Assembly (NCBI GenBank): GCA_964595075.1
Contig: CAZQNT010000003.1
Span: 1-64,000, forward strand
Direction: 5' to 3'
From: JAHJFW01 sp964595075
Lineage (GTDB): Bacteria; Patescibacteriota; Patescibacteriia; 2-12-FULL-60-25
DNA: 64,000 bases
The notes beneath the pieces were generated by a model. That model made no database searches. It had not been told where the DNA came from and saw only the letters and a program-made list of their open reading frames with translations. Of this stretch, positions 7,186 to 15,089 are shown in pieces. Both the position numbers and the translations under genes were made by a program. Positions within the stretch are counted from its first letter, which is position 1. Each line of letters starts with the position of its first letter.

Positions 7186-7377
7186 TCAGTCGAGCAGGCC
7201 TTGTTGCTTCATCACCACGCCGAGCGGGACCGAGAGCGGTGCCGGCTCGGAACATGGCGGAACGTCGTCATCGTCGTTCCACTCGTGCTTGTGATCGAAC
7301 GGGTCGAGCACGCCAGGAGACGAAGCGCGACCATACTCGTTGTCCACGTTCGCGAAGATTTTCTGCTGCACGTTCAT
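7186..7377 (-). CDS. Small acidic protein (63 aa), GC-rich single-gene unit
   Basis: No family recognised. The product is soluble and acidic with a WNDDDDVPP patch. Start ATG 7377 (MNVQQKIFANVDN) is preferred over ATG 7392 because a GGGG ribosome-binding-like stretch sits 9 nt upstream. Third codon positions are strongly G/C (AAC, GTG, GAC, CAC, CTC), the mark of a real coding sequence and unlike the AT-richer neighbours. It has its own consensus promoter (7433-7461) and terminator (7127-7152). Similar isolated units occur at 1394-2232, 21300-21934, 35714-36067 and 55367-56002. Confidence 0.6.
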   Translation of the reverse strand: MNVQQKIFANVDNEYGRASSPGVLDPFDHKHEWNDDDDVPPCSEPAPLSVPLGVVMKQQGLLD

Positions 7378-7432
7378 TCTTTGGATCCCCACAAATGCGG
7401 TTTTTTACGGCAAGCGAAAGAAAGGCGTGAAG

Positions 7433-7461
7433 AATATACGCGGAAGATTCGAACATGTCAA
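7433..7461 (-). promoter_or_regulatory. Consensus sigma70 promoter overlapping the end of era
   Basis: On the minus strand TTGACA (7456-7461), 17-bp spacer, TATATT (7433-7438). The -35 box overlaps the stop codon of era (7458-7460). It drives the 63-aa protein gene. Confidence 0.75.
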
Positions 7462-8416
7462 TGGAATCTTTCCTGCCACTTTGGATCGACCTTGACCGTG
7501 AGCTCCAGGAATACGTTGGCTTGAAGCGCGGTTTCTAGTTCTTTGCGCGCTTTTATTCCGATTTCTTTGATTTTTGAANNNNNNNNNNNNNNNNNNNNNN
7601 NNNNNNNNNNNNNNNNNNNNNNNNNNNNNNNNNNNNNNNNNNNNNNNNNNNNNNNNNNNNNNNNNTTTCTTTGATTTTTTAACCGTTCGCGCCCACGATT
7701 ATTCGTTTGTAGCGTTCGTCGGTCGTTACGATTTTCGCCTGAATGAATCTTGCACCTCCTTCGCGTTCTTCGATTTCTTCAACAACGACCTTCGTGGAGT
7801 AAGGCAATTCTTGTTCAAGCGCGATAAAAACTTTTTCACGAATAATTTCCTCGATCCATTCTTTGTGCGGAACGTCCGTTATTTGCATTTCAGGGTAATG
7901 CGCGACGCCTTCCGGGATTATTCCGAAAATAATATCCACGAGCCGGTTGAGATCTTTGGATTTCAGAGCGGAAATTTCCAATGTCGCGACTTGTCCCACA
8001 TCAACATCCGAAAAAGTTTTGGAAAACTGCCGATCTTTTGGATGAAGGTCGCTTTTATTTATAACGGCAATTATCGGAACTCGTGTGGCGCGTAGCAAAG
8101 TCTGAATCATTTCTTCTTCCAATCCAGGCTCGCGCGACGGATCCATAACATAAACGATCGCGTCAACTCCTTCGAGAGTTTCTTTTACGAATTGATTTAG
8201 GCGTTTTGAAATGAAATCTTTTCTACCGAGAAAAACTCCCGGAGTATCCACGAACACAATTTGTCCGCGAGGATCATGTAAAATTCCGCGGACAGGATGC
8301 CGCGTTGTCTGTGGCTTTGGAGTAACGATTGCGACTTTTGATCCAACGAGCGCGTTTAAGAGCGTGGATTTCCCCACGTTTGATCGGCCTGCAAGCATTA
8401 CGAAAGCGGATTTCAT
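7458..8416 (-). CDS. era: GTPase Era, split by a scaffold gap
   Basis: Ribosome-assembly GTPase that binds the 16S rRNA 3' end. G1 GRSNVGKST (10-18), G3 DTPG and G4 NKSD are present, then the KH domain. The 7666-8416 part encodes 245 residues and stops at GANG. The sequence left of the gap continues the same protein in frame: SKIKEIGIKARKELE and on to VKVDPKWQERFH with stop at 7458-7460, the normal Era C-terminus. The gap flanks share TTTCTTTGATTTTT with one mismatch (G versus T) that creates the false TAA, so the 87 N probably stand for an overlap. The intact protein would be about 290 aa. Confidence 0.9.
7579..7665. other. Scaffold gap (87 N)
   Basis: A run of undetermined bases inside era. 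Both edges end in the same short sequence TTTCTTTGATTTTT, so the real distance is probably zero or negative rather than 87. Confidence 0.97.
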
Positions 8417-8428
8417 AAACTTAGTATA

Positions 8429-9766
8429 TCAGTCCTTCAACTTAAGCATAGATACGACTTCAACGTGCGGCGTTTGCGGAAATAGGTCGAGCGCTTGAGT
8501 TGACTCGAGGTCGTAGTAGGGGAGGAAGTCGCGAAGTTCTTGGACGAATCTGCGAAAGTTGCATGAGACGTAGACTATGCGTTTCGGTTTCATCTCCAAG
8601 AGGGTTTTTATTACGCGCGGATGAAGGCCGGAACGAGGCGGGTCTATTATCACAGCATCCGCTTTTTCATTTTTCCACGACAAGTCTTCCGCGGGTCCGG
8701 ATACGAAATTGCAACGATCCGCTACGCCGTTTACGGTCGCGTTGTGTTTTGCGAGATCGATAGCTTCGGCGTCGAGTTCATATCCCATTACGCGAATATT
8801 TGGATTTTGTTTGGCGAGCGCGATGCCGAAGAAACCGAGGCCGCAATAGAGATCTAGAATAGTTTGTAGTGAGTAGTTGGTAGTGAGTAGCGACAAAACC
8901 ACGTCTTGCAATTTGGCGGCCATGCCGGTGTTGGTTTGGAAGAAGGAATTTGGCGCGATTCGATATCTGATTCCGTTCACTTCTTCTTCAAGCCATGGAT
9001 TGCCGTGAAGAGGCAGAACGGTATTTACAAACGAGATGTCCGTTACAAGCGGTTGTTCGCCGAGCAAAAGCGAGGTGCAATGCGGCGAAAGCACTTCGCG
9101 GATTTTTTCGCGGCAAGCGTCGTCGATTTTTTTCAGATCCGACACCACGAGCATAACAAGTCTCTCCGACGTATTTTTACCGAGTCTTATAACGACGTAG
9201 CGAAGTAATCCGTTTTGCGAACGCGCGTCCCATGGTTCGAGTTTTAATTGCAGCATTAGATCTCTAACGCGCTCCAATATCTTCGGAGTTTCTTCATCAA
9301 GCAAAAGACAGGTTGAAAGATCTAGATAACGGTTCCATGATCCGTATTCTTTCAAGCCGATTTTTCCATCCCAACTAACGCAGTAGTCCATGCGGTTTCT
9401 ATAATGCAGGGGAGTAACCCCCTCGGTCCCACTTACTCTAAGGGGGATGTTTTCAAAATGTCCGGCCTGTTCGAATGCTTGATTTATCATTTCCAATTTC
9501 AGACGAAGTTGCGCCTTATAGGAGATGTGTTGCCAAAGGCAACCTCCGCAAACGCCGGCATGAGGGCAAGGAGTGGAAACGCGATCCGGTCCCGGCTGCA
9601 AAACTTCTTCGAGTCGCAAAACTTTCTTTCCTTTGTCGCGTTTTACGAAGGTCGCGGAGACTTCGTCACCGATCGTGGTAAACGGTACGACAAACCCGTT
9701 CCAGGCGCCGCGTCCCTTTTCGTCGAAGTGCTCTATAGTCCCGTTTGTTTTATTTCCGTATTTCAT
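8429..9766 (-). CDS. rlmD: RNA m5U methyltransferase, RlmD/RumA family
   Basis: 445 aa. N-terminal TRAM domain (residues about 1-60), then a Cys-rich iron-sulfur motif CPHAGVCGGC, then an SAM-dependent methyltransferase domain: DLYCGLGFFGIALA (SAM loop), VIDPPRSGL and the catalytic Cys in YVSCN. It methylates uridine C5 in 23S rRNA or tRNA; the Fe-S motif favours the 23S enzymes. Two stretches look repeat-derived although in frame: 9407-9448 resembles the CCCCCTCTAACTCCCCC family, and 8864-8899 (encoding LLTTNYSLQT) matches the CTACTCACTAC repeat seen at 41998-42030. The gene sits 12 nt upstream-adjacent to era and is likely transcribed with it. Confidence 0.9.
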   Translation of the reverse strand: MKYGNKTNGTIEHFDEKGRGAWNGFVVPFTTIGDEVSATFVKRDKGKKVLRLEEVLQPGPDRVSTPCPHAGVCGGCLWQHISYKAQLRLKLEMINQAFEQAGHFENIPLRVSGTEGVTPLHYRNRMDYCVSWDGKIGLKEYGSWNRYLDLSTCLLLDEETPKILERVRDLMLQLKLEPWDARSQNGLLRYVVIRLGKNTSERLVMLVVSDLKKIDDACREKIREVLSPHCTSLLLGEQPLVTDISFVNTVLPLHGNPWLEEEVNGIRYRIAPNSFFQTNTGMAAKLQDVVLSLLTTNYSLQTILDLYCGLGFFGIALAKQNPNIRVMGYELDAEAIDLAKHNATVNGVADRCNFVSGPAEDLSWKNEKADAVIIDPPRSGLHPRVIKTLLEMKPKRIVYVSCNFRRFVQELRDFLPYYDLESTQALDLFPQTPHVEVVSMLKLKD

Positions 9767-9796
9767 TACTCGAGCCAGTTGTAATAATTCATCCGT

Positions 9797-9877
9797 GTCA
9801 TTCCTGTGAAAACAGGAATCCAGGAATAAAGGAAATATTCACTTTGTATCCTGGATCCCAGCCTCCGCTGGGATGAC
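9797..9877. repeat. dRS3-like paired-hairpin element, copy 2
   Basis: GTCATTCCTGTGAAAACAGG...CTGGATCCCAGCCTCCGCTGGGATGAC. The left hairpin has compensatory changes (CCT/AGG instead of CCC/GGG), which keep the stem paired and argue for selection on structure. Confidence 0.85.
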
Positions 9878-9947
9878 GAAAATGGTTGTTGGCAGGCGAT
9901 TCATCGAGGTTAGCAAAAAACCGCATATTTTGCTATGCTTACACACG

Positions 9948-10424
9948 ATGTCCGCAAAACGGCTTCCTATATTGGATGTAATCGCCCACGATATTCGTTC
10001 GCGCGAAAATGTCGGGGCGCTTCTTCGTACATGCGAATTTTTAGGCGCGCACAAAGTGTGGTTTACGGGGTATACGCCGTCGCCGCCCGATTCGCGAATC
10101 GAGAAGGTTTCGCTTGGCGCGGAGCGTGATGTTTTGTGGGAAAAACAACCTGACGTTATGCACGTACTAACGTCTCTCAAGAAAAAGCGTTTTCGTCTGG
10201 TGGGATTGGAGCTTGCGGATGACGCGGCGGAGTTGGCATCATATCAACCGCCTGATCGCATAGCGTTACTTTTGGGAAACGAGGTGACAGGAATTACATC
10301 GACGCTTCTTGCGCGATGTGATGATCGGATCGAGATAGCGCGGCGTGGGAAAAAAGAATCGTTGAACGTCTCGATCGCTGCGGGAATAGCCATACATTGG
10401 ATGTTATGCCAAAAGTCTCGATAA
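9948..10424 (+). CDS. TrmH/SpoU-family RNA 2'-O-methyltransferase
   Basis: 158 aa from ATG 9948; an upstream in-frame start would run into the dRS3-like repeat, and a TATGCT box at 9934-9939 ends 8 nt before this ATG, suggesting a leaderless mRNA. The three SPOUT motifs are visible: NVGALLRT (motif 1), LLGNEVTGI (motif 2) and SLNVSIAAGIAIHW (motif 3), which form the trefoil-knot SAM site. It methylates ribose 2'-O of a tRNA or rRNA nucleotide; the exact target is unknown. It lacks the N-terminal RNA-binding extension of RlmB. It overlaps the next gene by 19 nt. Confidence 0.85.
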   Translation: MSAKRLPILDVIAHDIRSRENVGALLRTCEFLGAHKVWFTGYTPSPPDSRIEKVSLGAERDVLWEKQPDVMHVLTSLKKKRFRLVGLELADDAAELASYQPPDRIALLLGNEVTGITSTLLARCDDRIEIARRGKKESLNVSIAAGIAIHWMLCQKSR

Positions 10425-11122
10425 TCATTCCGACGAAAAACGAGGAACAGCATCTCCCGAAACTTCTTGAAACCATCAAGGCGCAGACTTTGAGTGATTT
10501 TGAAATCATCGTAGCGGACGCAAAGTCCACGGACAAAACGCGAGAAGTCGCTTTGGCACACGGGGCAAAAGTTGTCGAAGGAGGACTTCCGGGTCCGGGT
10601 AGAAATGCTGGAGCTGTCACAGCGACCGGAGACGTTCTTGTTTTTTTGGATGCGGACGTTCTTTTGCCGTCGACGAGATATCTTCAGGAATGTTTGAGCG
10701 AAATGGATCGTAAAGGATTTGACGTCGCGACGTGTAACGTAAAGCCGCTAAGCCGAAAACCGATAGATCGCGCGTTGCACGAGGCGTATAATGCGTTCGC
10801 GCTTGCAACGGAAAAAATTCGTCCGCACGCGCCGGGATTTTGTATTCTGGTACGTAGACATGCGCACGAAAGTATAAAGGGTTTTGACGAGGACGTGGTA
10901 TTCGGTGAGGATCACGATTACGTTCAACGCGCGGCGAAAGAGGGCAGTAGTTTCGGAATACTGCGTTCGCATCCTATTCGGGTTTCCGTGCGAAGATTGG
11001 AAAAGGACGGTCGTCTCGGAACGGCGTTGAAATACATGTTCGGAGAATTGAGAATGTTGACGAAGGGGTCGTTTAAGGATTTGCCGTTTGATTATGAAAT
11101 GGGAGGAGAAGATGATAAGTAA
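10406..11122 (+). CDS. Family 2 glycosyltransferase
   Basis: 238 aa from ATG 10406 (TTG 10397 is a weaker alternative). GT-A fold signs: VSIIIPTKNEEQHL at the start, DAKSTDKT, the nucleotide-binding FLDADVLLP (DxD-type) near residue 80 and FGEDHDYVQR (ED/acceptor base region) near 175. Such enzymes move a sugar from a nucleotide sugar to a lipid or polysaccharide acceptor at the inner face of the membrane. No transmembrane span is seen. It follows the TrmH-type gene with overlap, so they form one operon; the link is probably only transcriptional. The last codons form the left arm of a large inverted repeat. Confidence 0.83.
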   Translation: MPKVSIIIPTKNEEQHLPKLLETIKAQTLSDFEIIVADAKSTDKTREVALAHGAKVVEGGLPGPGRNAGAVTATGDVLVFLDADVLLPSTRYLQECLSEMDRKGFDVATCNVKPLSRKPIDRALHEAYNAFALATEKIRPHAPGFCILVRRHAHESIKGFDEDVVFGEDHDYVQRAAKEGSSFGILRSHPIRVSVRRLEKDGRLGTALKYMFGELRMLTKGSFKDLPFDYEMGGEDDK

Positions 11123-11209
11123 TTTATTTTTTATAGAGCGAATAACTCCCCCGATTGCTATCGGGGTCGGACAATTCGCGCTAAAAAAATAAATTACTTA
11201 TCATCTTCT
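11107..11209. repeat. Inverted repeat with arms copied from the gene end
   Basis: Perfect arms of about 26 nt (AGAAGATGATAAGTAATTTA... and its inverse) flank an inner hairpin with CCCCCGAT/ATCGGGG. The left arm is the last codons of the glycosyltransferase; the right arm is its inverted copy. The design matches 12870-12955 and 29110-29202 although the core differs. It may serve as terminator. Confidence 0.8.
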
Positions 11210-11226
11210 TGAGCTAAACTAGCGGT

Positions 11227-12852
11227 ATGAAGTTATTTTTTTCTAGGTTGTGGCATAGCGAGACTAGCGGACTGACGGCCGCTGCTTTGATTGTTGGGAT
11301 GGCTTCGCTTGCTTCGCGCGTAATCGGCGTTTTGCGCGACCGTATTTTTGCTTCGCAATTTGGCGCAGGGGATGTTCTGGACGTGTATTACGCAGCGTTT
11401 CGTCTTCCGGATTTGCTTTACACTTTGATAATTCTCGGCGCTTTGTCAGCGGGATTCATTCCGGTTTTTGCGGAATACATGGAAAAGAGGAGTAAAGATG
11501 AGGCGTGGCGTCTTGCGGAACGGGTGTTGTCCGTTGTCGGCGCAACGATGATGGTTGTGTGCGCGGCGCTCGTTTTATTATCGCGAGTATTGGTACCGTT
11601 CGCAGTTCCCGGTTTTTCAGGAGATAAACTTGAGGCGACGATTCAGCTCACTCGGATAATGGCGCTATCTCCGTTTTTTCTTGGACTTTCTGCCGTAATG
11701 GGAGGAGTTCTTCAGGCGACGAGACACTTTTTTGCGTTTGCCATGGCGCCTGTTTTTTACAATGTCGGAATTATTTTCGGAGCTCTCGTACTGTCGCCGG
11801 TAATGGGCGTGCAGGGTCTGGCGTGGGGAGTCGTGCTCGGATCGTTTTTGCATCTTGTTACGCAAGCGACCGTGGCGCTAAGGCTCGGTCTGCGTCGAAT
11901 CCCGGCGCCTTCATTCAAGACGGAAGGAGTGAAACGTATTTTGTGGCTAATGGCGCCGCGGACTGCAGGACTAGCCGTTTCGCAGGTTAATACGGTCGTA
12001 CTTCTCGGCTTGGCATCGACTTTGCCGCAGGGCTCAATCGCGGTTTTCAATCTCGCGAACAACCTACAATCGTTTCCGGTTGGGATTTTCGGAATCGCCT
12101 TCGCGGTCGCCGCTTTTCCGAGTCTTGCGATAGCCGCAGGTTCGAAGGATGACGGAGGGTTTATGAGTATCATTTCATCCGCCTCAAGAAAAATCGCTTT
12201 CCTCATCCTCCCGTCGATCGCTATATTTTTTCTTTTGCGCGCGCAGATCGTCCGTCTCGTCCTTGGAGCAGGAGTTTTTTCATGGAACGACACGATTCGA
12301 ACGGCGGACGTACTCGGCATTTTTACTTTTTCTTTGGCGTTTCAAGCGCTGACTCCGTTATTCGCTCGCGCTTTTTATGCTTTGCAGGATACGTGGACTC
12401 CGCTAGTCATCGGAGTATTAACAGAAGCTTTCAACTTGATTCTTGCTCTCACGTTACGCGGGCCATTTGGAATTCTCGGTTTGGCAATGGCATTCAGCGC
12501 GGCATCGTTACTGAATTTACTTCTTCTTTGGTGGTTTCTATATTACAAAAAAGGTCCGGTTTCCGATGGAAAAGTTTTGTCTTCTTTTATGAAGACTGCG
12601 GCAGCGAGCGTCGCTTTGTTCGGATTCGGATGGCCGGTTCGCCAGGCGCTCGGTACGATTTTTCAACTTAGAACCTTTTGGCAGGTTGCGTTGCAGATGA
12701 CAGGGACGATCATCGTGGGCTTTTTGGCATTTTTCACGATCGCATATCTCATAAGGTCCGAAGAGCTGCGAGATTTGACGGAATCGATTCGAAAGAGGTT
12801 GTTTAAGAACGTACGCAAGATCGAGGGAGCGGATGAAGCGCAGGGCGTGTGA
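11227..12852 (+). CDS. murJ: Lipid II flippase MurJ
   Basis: 541 aa, typical length, polytopic membrane protein of the MVF/MATE-like group with about 14 hydrophobic helices. The N-terminal helix region ASRVIGVLRDRIFASQFGAG matches the family hallmark (SRxLGxxRdxxxA...G). MurJ moves undecaprenyl-linked peptidoglycan precursor across the inner membrane, so it works with the mreBCD-mrdA elongation genes at the right end of this window. A TAAACT box at 11214-11219 ends 7 nt before ATG, consistent with a leaderless message. It stands as a single gene between two large palindromes. Confidence 0.92.
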   Translation: MKLFFSRLWHSETSGLTAAALIVGMASLASRVIGVLRDRIFASQFGAGDVLDVYYAAFRLPDLLYTLIILGALSAGFIPVFAEYMEKRSKDEAWRLAERVLSVVGATMMVVCAALVLLSRVLVPFAVPGFSGDKLEATIQLTRIMALSPFFLGLSAVMGGVLQATRHFFAFAMAPVFYNVGIIFGALVLSPVMGVQGLAWGVVLGSFLHLVTQATVALRLGLRRIPAPSFKTEGVKRILWLMAPRTAGLAVSQVNTVVLLGLASTLPQGSIAVFNLANNLQSFPVGIFGIAFAVAAFPSLAIAAGSKDDGGFMSIISSASRKIAFLILPSIAIFFLLRAQIVRLVLGAGVFSWNDTIRTADVLGIFTFSLAFQALTPLFARAFYALQDTWTPLVIGVLTEAFNLILALTLRGPFGILGLAMAFSAASLLNLLLLWWFLYYKKGPVSDGKVLSSFMKTAAASVALFGFGWPVRQALGTIFQLRTFWQVALQMTGTIIVGFLAFFTIAYLIRSEELRDLTESIRKRLFKNVRKIEGADEAQGV

Positions 12853-12869
12853 GTCGACATCGTCGGCCG

Positions 12870-12955
12870 TCGCATTATGAAATATGACTTATCTCGCTGC
12901 GGAACTCGCTTCGCTCAAACAGTCCTCGCTGCGATAAGTCATATTTCATAATGCG
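12870..12955. repeat. Palindrome with conserved CTCGCTGCGGAACTCGC core, copy 1
   Basis: 24-nt perfect arms (TCGCATTATGAAATATGACT.. and inverse) around the core TTATCTCGCTGCGGAACTC...CCTCGCTGCGATAA. The core is shared with 29110-29202 but the arms differ between the two loci while staying self-complementary. Confidence 0.85.
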
Positions 12956-13009
12956 ATGTCTGCACGGTCCATTGCAAGAACCGATTTTTTCAGGCAGCAT
13001 GTTCATCAC

Positions 13010-14815
13010 ATGGACCAGCATCACATCCGGAATTTCTGCATAATCGCGCACATCGATCATGGCAAGTCCACTTTAGCGGATCGACTTTTGGAAATTACCG
13101 GTACTGTCGAGAAAAGAAAAATGAAAGAGCAGCTGCTCGATACCATGGATCTTGAACGCGAGCGGGGGATTACTATCAAGTTGCAGCCGGCGAGAATGAA
13201 GTATGTTTGCGATGGAACGGAGTATCAGTTGAATCTCATTGATACTCCTGGCCACGTTGATTTTGGATACGAAGTGTCGCGATCTCTCGCGGCTGTCGAG
13301 GGCGCGCTCCTTCTCGTTGACGCGACGCAGGGAGTGCAGGCGCAAACCATAGCGAATCTTTATCTCGCAATCGAGCAAAATCTCTCCATAATTCCGGTGT
13401 TGAACAAAATCGATTTGCCGAACGCGGAAGTCGAACGGCGCGCGGAAGAGTTGATGCGGCTTATCGGATGCAAGCGCGAAGAAATTATTTTGGCGTCAGG
13501 AAAAACAGGTGAAGGCGTCGATGAGATTTTACGGCGTATCGTGACGGATGTTCCGGCTCCGCGAGGGGAATTTGATAAGCCGTTTCGCGCATTGATTTTT
13601 GATTCCAAATACGACGGATATAAAGGCGTTGTGGCATACGTTCGGGTAGTTGACGGAACGGTATTGAAAAATGAAAAAATAAAATTTTTGGCAACCGCGG
13701 CGGACGGCGACGTTTTGGATACGGGATATCTCAATCCCGGATATGTGGCCGCCGATCGTTTAAGTGCCGGTGAAATTGGATACATCGTTACTGGATTGAA
13801 AGACATTTCCACCGTTAGGGTAGGAGATACCGTAGCGAATCGAGAGCGCGCGCCGGAAACCGTTTCACTTCCAGGTTACAAAGAAGTGAAACCAATGGTT
13901 TACGCTGGAATTTTTCCTCGCGAAGGTAATGAGTATGAGAGATTGCGCGACGCGGTTATGAAACTTCGTCTATCTGACGCGGCGCTAACTGCGGAGCCGG
14001 AACATTCGGTGGCGCTCGGTTTTGGTTTTCGTTGCGGTTTGCTTGGGATGCTTCACCTTGAAATCGTGCAAGAGAGATTGCGCCGCGAACACAACATGGA
14101 GGTCGTGGTTACAACGCCATCCGTCGCGTATGAGGTGACGCGGACGAACGGGGAAGATGAAGTCATAAAGTCGCCGCTCGCATTTCCTGAACCGTCGCAT
14201 CTTAAAGAGGCGCGAGAACCGTGGGTCGCGGTTGACATCGTTTGTCCTTCGGACTACATGGGAAACGTTATGCAGCTCGTTCAAGACAGGCGCGGAGAAT
14301 TTAAGACCACGGATTATTACGATCCGACGCGCGCGGTATTGCATTACGATATGCCTCTCTCCTCCGTTATCGTGGATTTTCACGATAAACTTAAAAGTGT
14401 CACGGCCGGATACGCGTCGTTGAATTATGAATTGATCGGATATCGTCCGGCGCCGATCGTGCTTATGGATATCATGGTTGCAGATGAGGCGGTTCCGGCG
14501 TTCGCGACTCTTATCCATACGGACGAAGCATATCGCCGCGGAAAAGAAATCGTCGAGACGCTGAAAGACGCTCTGCCGCGGCAGCAATTCGTGGTAAAGT
14601 TGCAGGCGTCGATCGGCGCGAAGATTATAGCGTCCGAGCGTATCTCCGCGTTCCGCAAAGACGTGACGGGATATCTATACGGAGGCGACGTTACGCGCAA
14701 GATGAAATTGCTGGAGAAACAGAAGAAAGGAAAAAAGAGAATGCTCGCGCACGGCAAGGGATCCGTGGAAATCCCGCCGGAAGCGTTTATAAAAGTCTTA
14801 AAGAGGAACAACTAA
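13010..14815 (+). CDS. lepA: Elongation factor 4 (LepA)
   Basis: 601 aa from ATG 13010 (MDQHHIRNFCIIAHIDHGKS), which matches the normal LepA start; an in-frame ATG at 12956 lies in the flank of a palindrome and would add 18 unrelated residues. Seen: G1 AHIDHGKST, RGITIK (switch I), DTPGH (G3), NKID (G4), a domain II/III like EF-G, and the LepA C-terminal domain ending in a KMKLLEKQKKGKKRM basic stretch. It is a translational GTPase that acts on stalled or assembling ribosomes. It ends directly at a perfect 44-bp palindrome. Confidence 0.95.
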   Translation: MDQHHIRNFCIIAHIDHGKSTLADRLLEITGTVEKRKMKEQLLDTMDLERERGITIKLQPARMKYVCDGTEYQLNLIDTPGHVDFGYEVSRSLAAVEGALLLVDATQGVQAQTIANLYLAIEQNLSIIPVLNKIDLPNAEVERRAEELMRLIGCKREEIILASGKTGEGVDEILRRIVTDVPAPRGEFDKPFRALIFDSKYDGYKGVVAYVRVVDGTVLKNEKIKFLATAADGDVLDTGYLNPGYVAADRLSAGEIGYIVTGLKDISTVRVGDTVANRERAPETVSLPGYKEVKPMVYAGIFPREGNEYERLRDAVMKLRLSDAALTAEPEHSVALGFGFRCGLLGMLHLEIVQERLRREHNMEVVVTTPSVAYEVTRTNGEDEVIKSPLAFPEPSHLKEAREPWVAVDIVCPSDYMGNVMQLVQDRRGEFKTTDYYDPTRAVLHYDMPLSSVIVDFHDKLKSVTAGYASLNYELIGYRPAPIVLMDIMVADEAVPAFATLIHTDEAYRRGKEIVETLKDALPRQQFVVKLQASIGAKIIASERISAFRKDVTGYLYGGDVTRKMKLLEKQKKGKKRMLAHGKGSVEIPPEAFIKVLKRNN

Positions 14816-14857
14816 GATTATACTATTCTTCGCGGCCGCGAAGAATAGTATAATCTT
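14814..14857. repeat. Perfect 44-bp palindrome after lepA (likely bidirectional terminator)
   Basis: AAGATTATACTATTCTTCGC plus GGCC centre and exact inverse, with no loop. It begins within the lepA stop codon. Pairing is complete over 22 bp. Confidence 0.85.
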
Positions 14858-14867
14858 GAAAAATGAT

Positions 14868-14966
14868 ATGAAGCAAAAAGTTACACAAAAAATTTGGAAA
14901 TGGCTCGTAGGATTTGTTGCTGTGGCGATGATATTGTCGCTGTTCTTGCCGTTTATATCTTACTAG
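14868..14966 (+). CDS. Very small membrane peptide (32 aa)
   Basis: ATG 14868 to TAG 14964-14966. The product begins MKQKVTQKIWKWLVG (basic, amphipathic) and continues as one hydrophobic span (FVAVAMILSLFLPFI). The charge pattern and length fit a real single-span membrane peptide; the frame has no stop and occupies the space between the lepA palindrome and REP copy A. No function is known to me. It could also be chance, given its size. Confidence 0.4.
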   Translation: MKQKVTQKIWKWLVGFVAVAMILSLFLPFISY

Positions 14967-14968
14967 TG

Positions 14969-15012
14969 TGTGGATAACGTACCAGGTACGTACCTGGTAC
15001 CTAGAATGCTCG
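14969..15012. repeat. REP palindrome A with RAYT-derived flank
   Basis: TGTGGATAAC (14969-14978), then the 22-bp palindrome GTACCAGGTAC/GTACCTGGTAC (14979-15000), then CTAGAATGCTCG (15001-15012). This 44-bp block is identical to the one at 16042-16085, where the last 12 bases are the 3' end of the transposase gene. Copy A is therefore a fragment or non-autonomous derivative of the transposase element. Confidence 0.9.
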
Positions 15013-15089
15013 GTATTTGGCATTTACATAAATCATGCGCTTTCGTATAATCTGTGTAGCACAAAGTTAATTATGATATTTCATAAATT

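Noticed and set aside
7574..8095. Plus-strand frame through the N gap
   Set aside because: Made of undetermined bases and the antisense of era.
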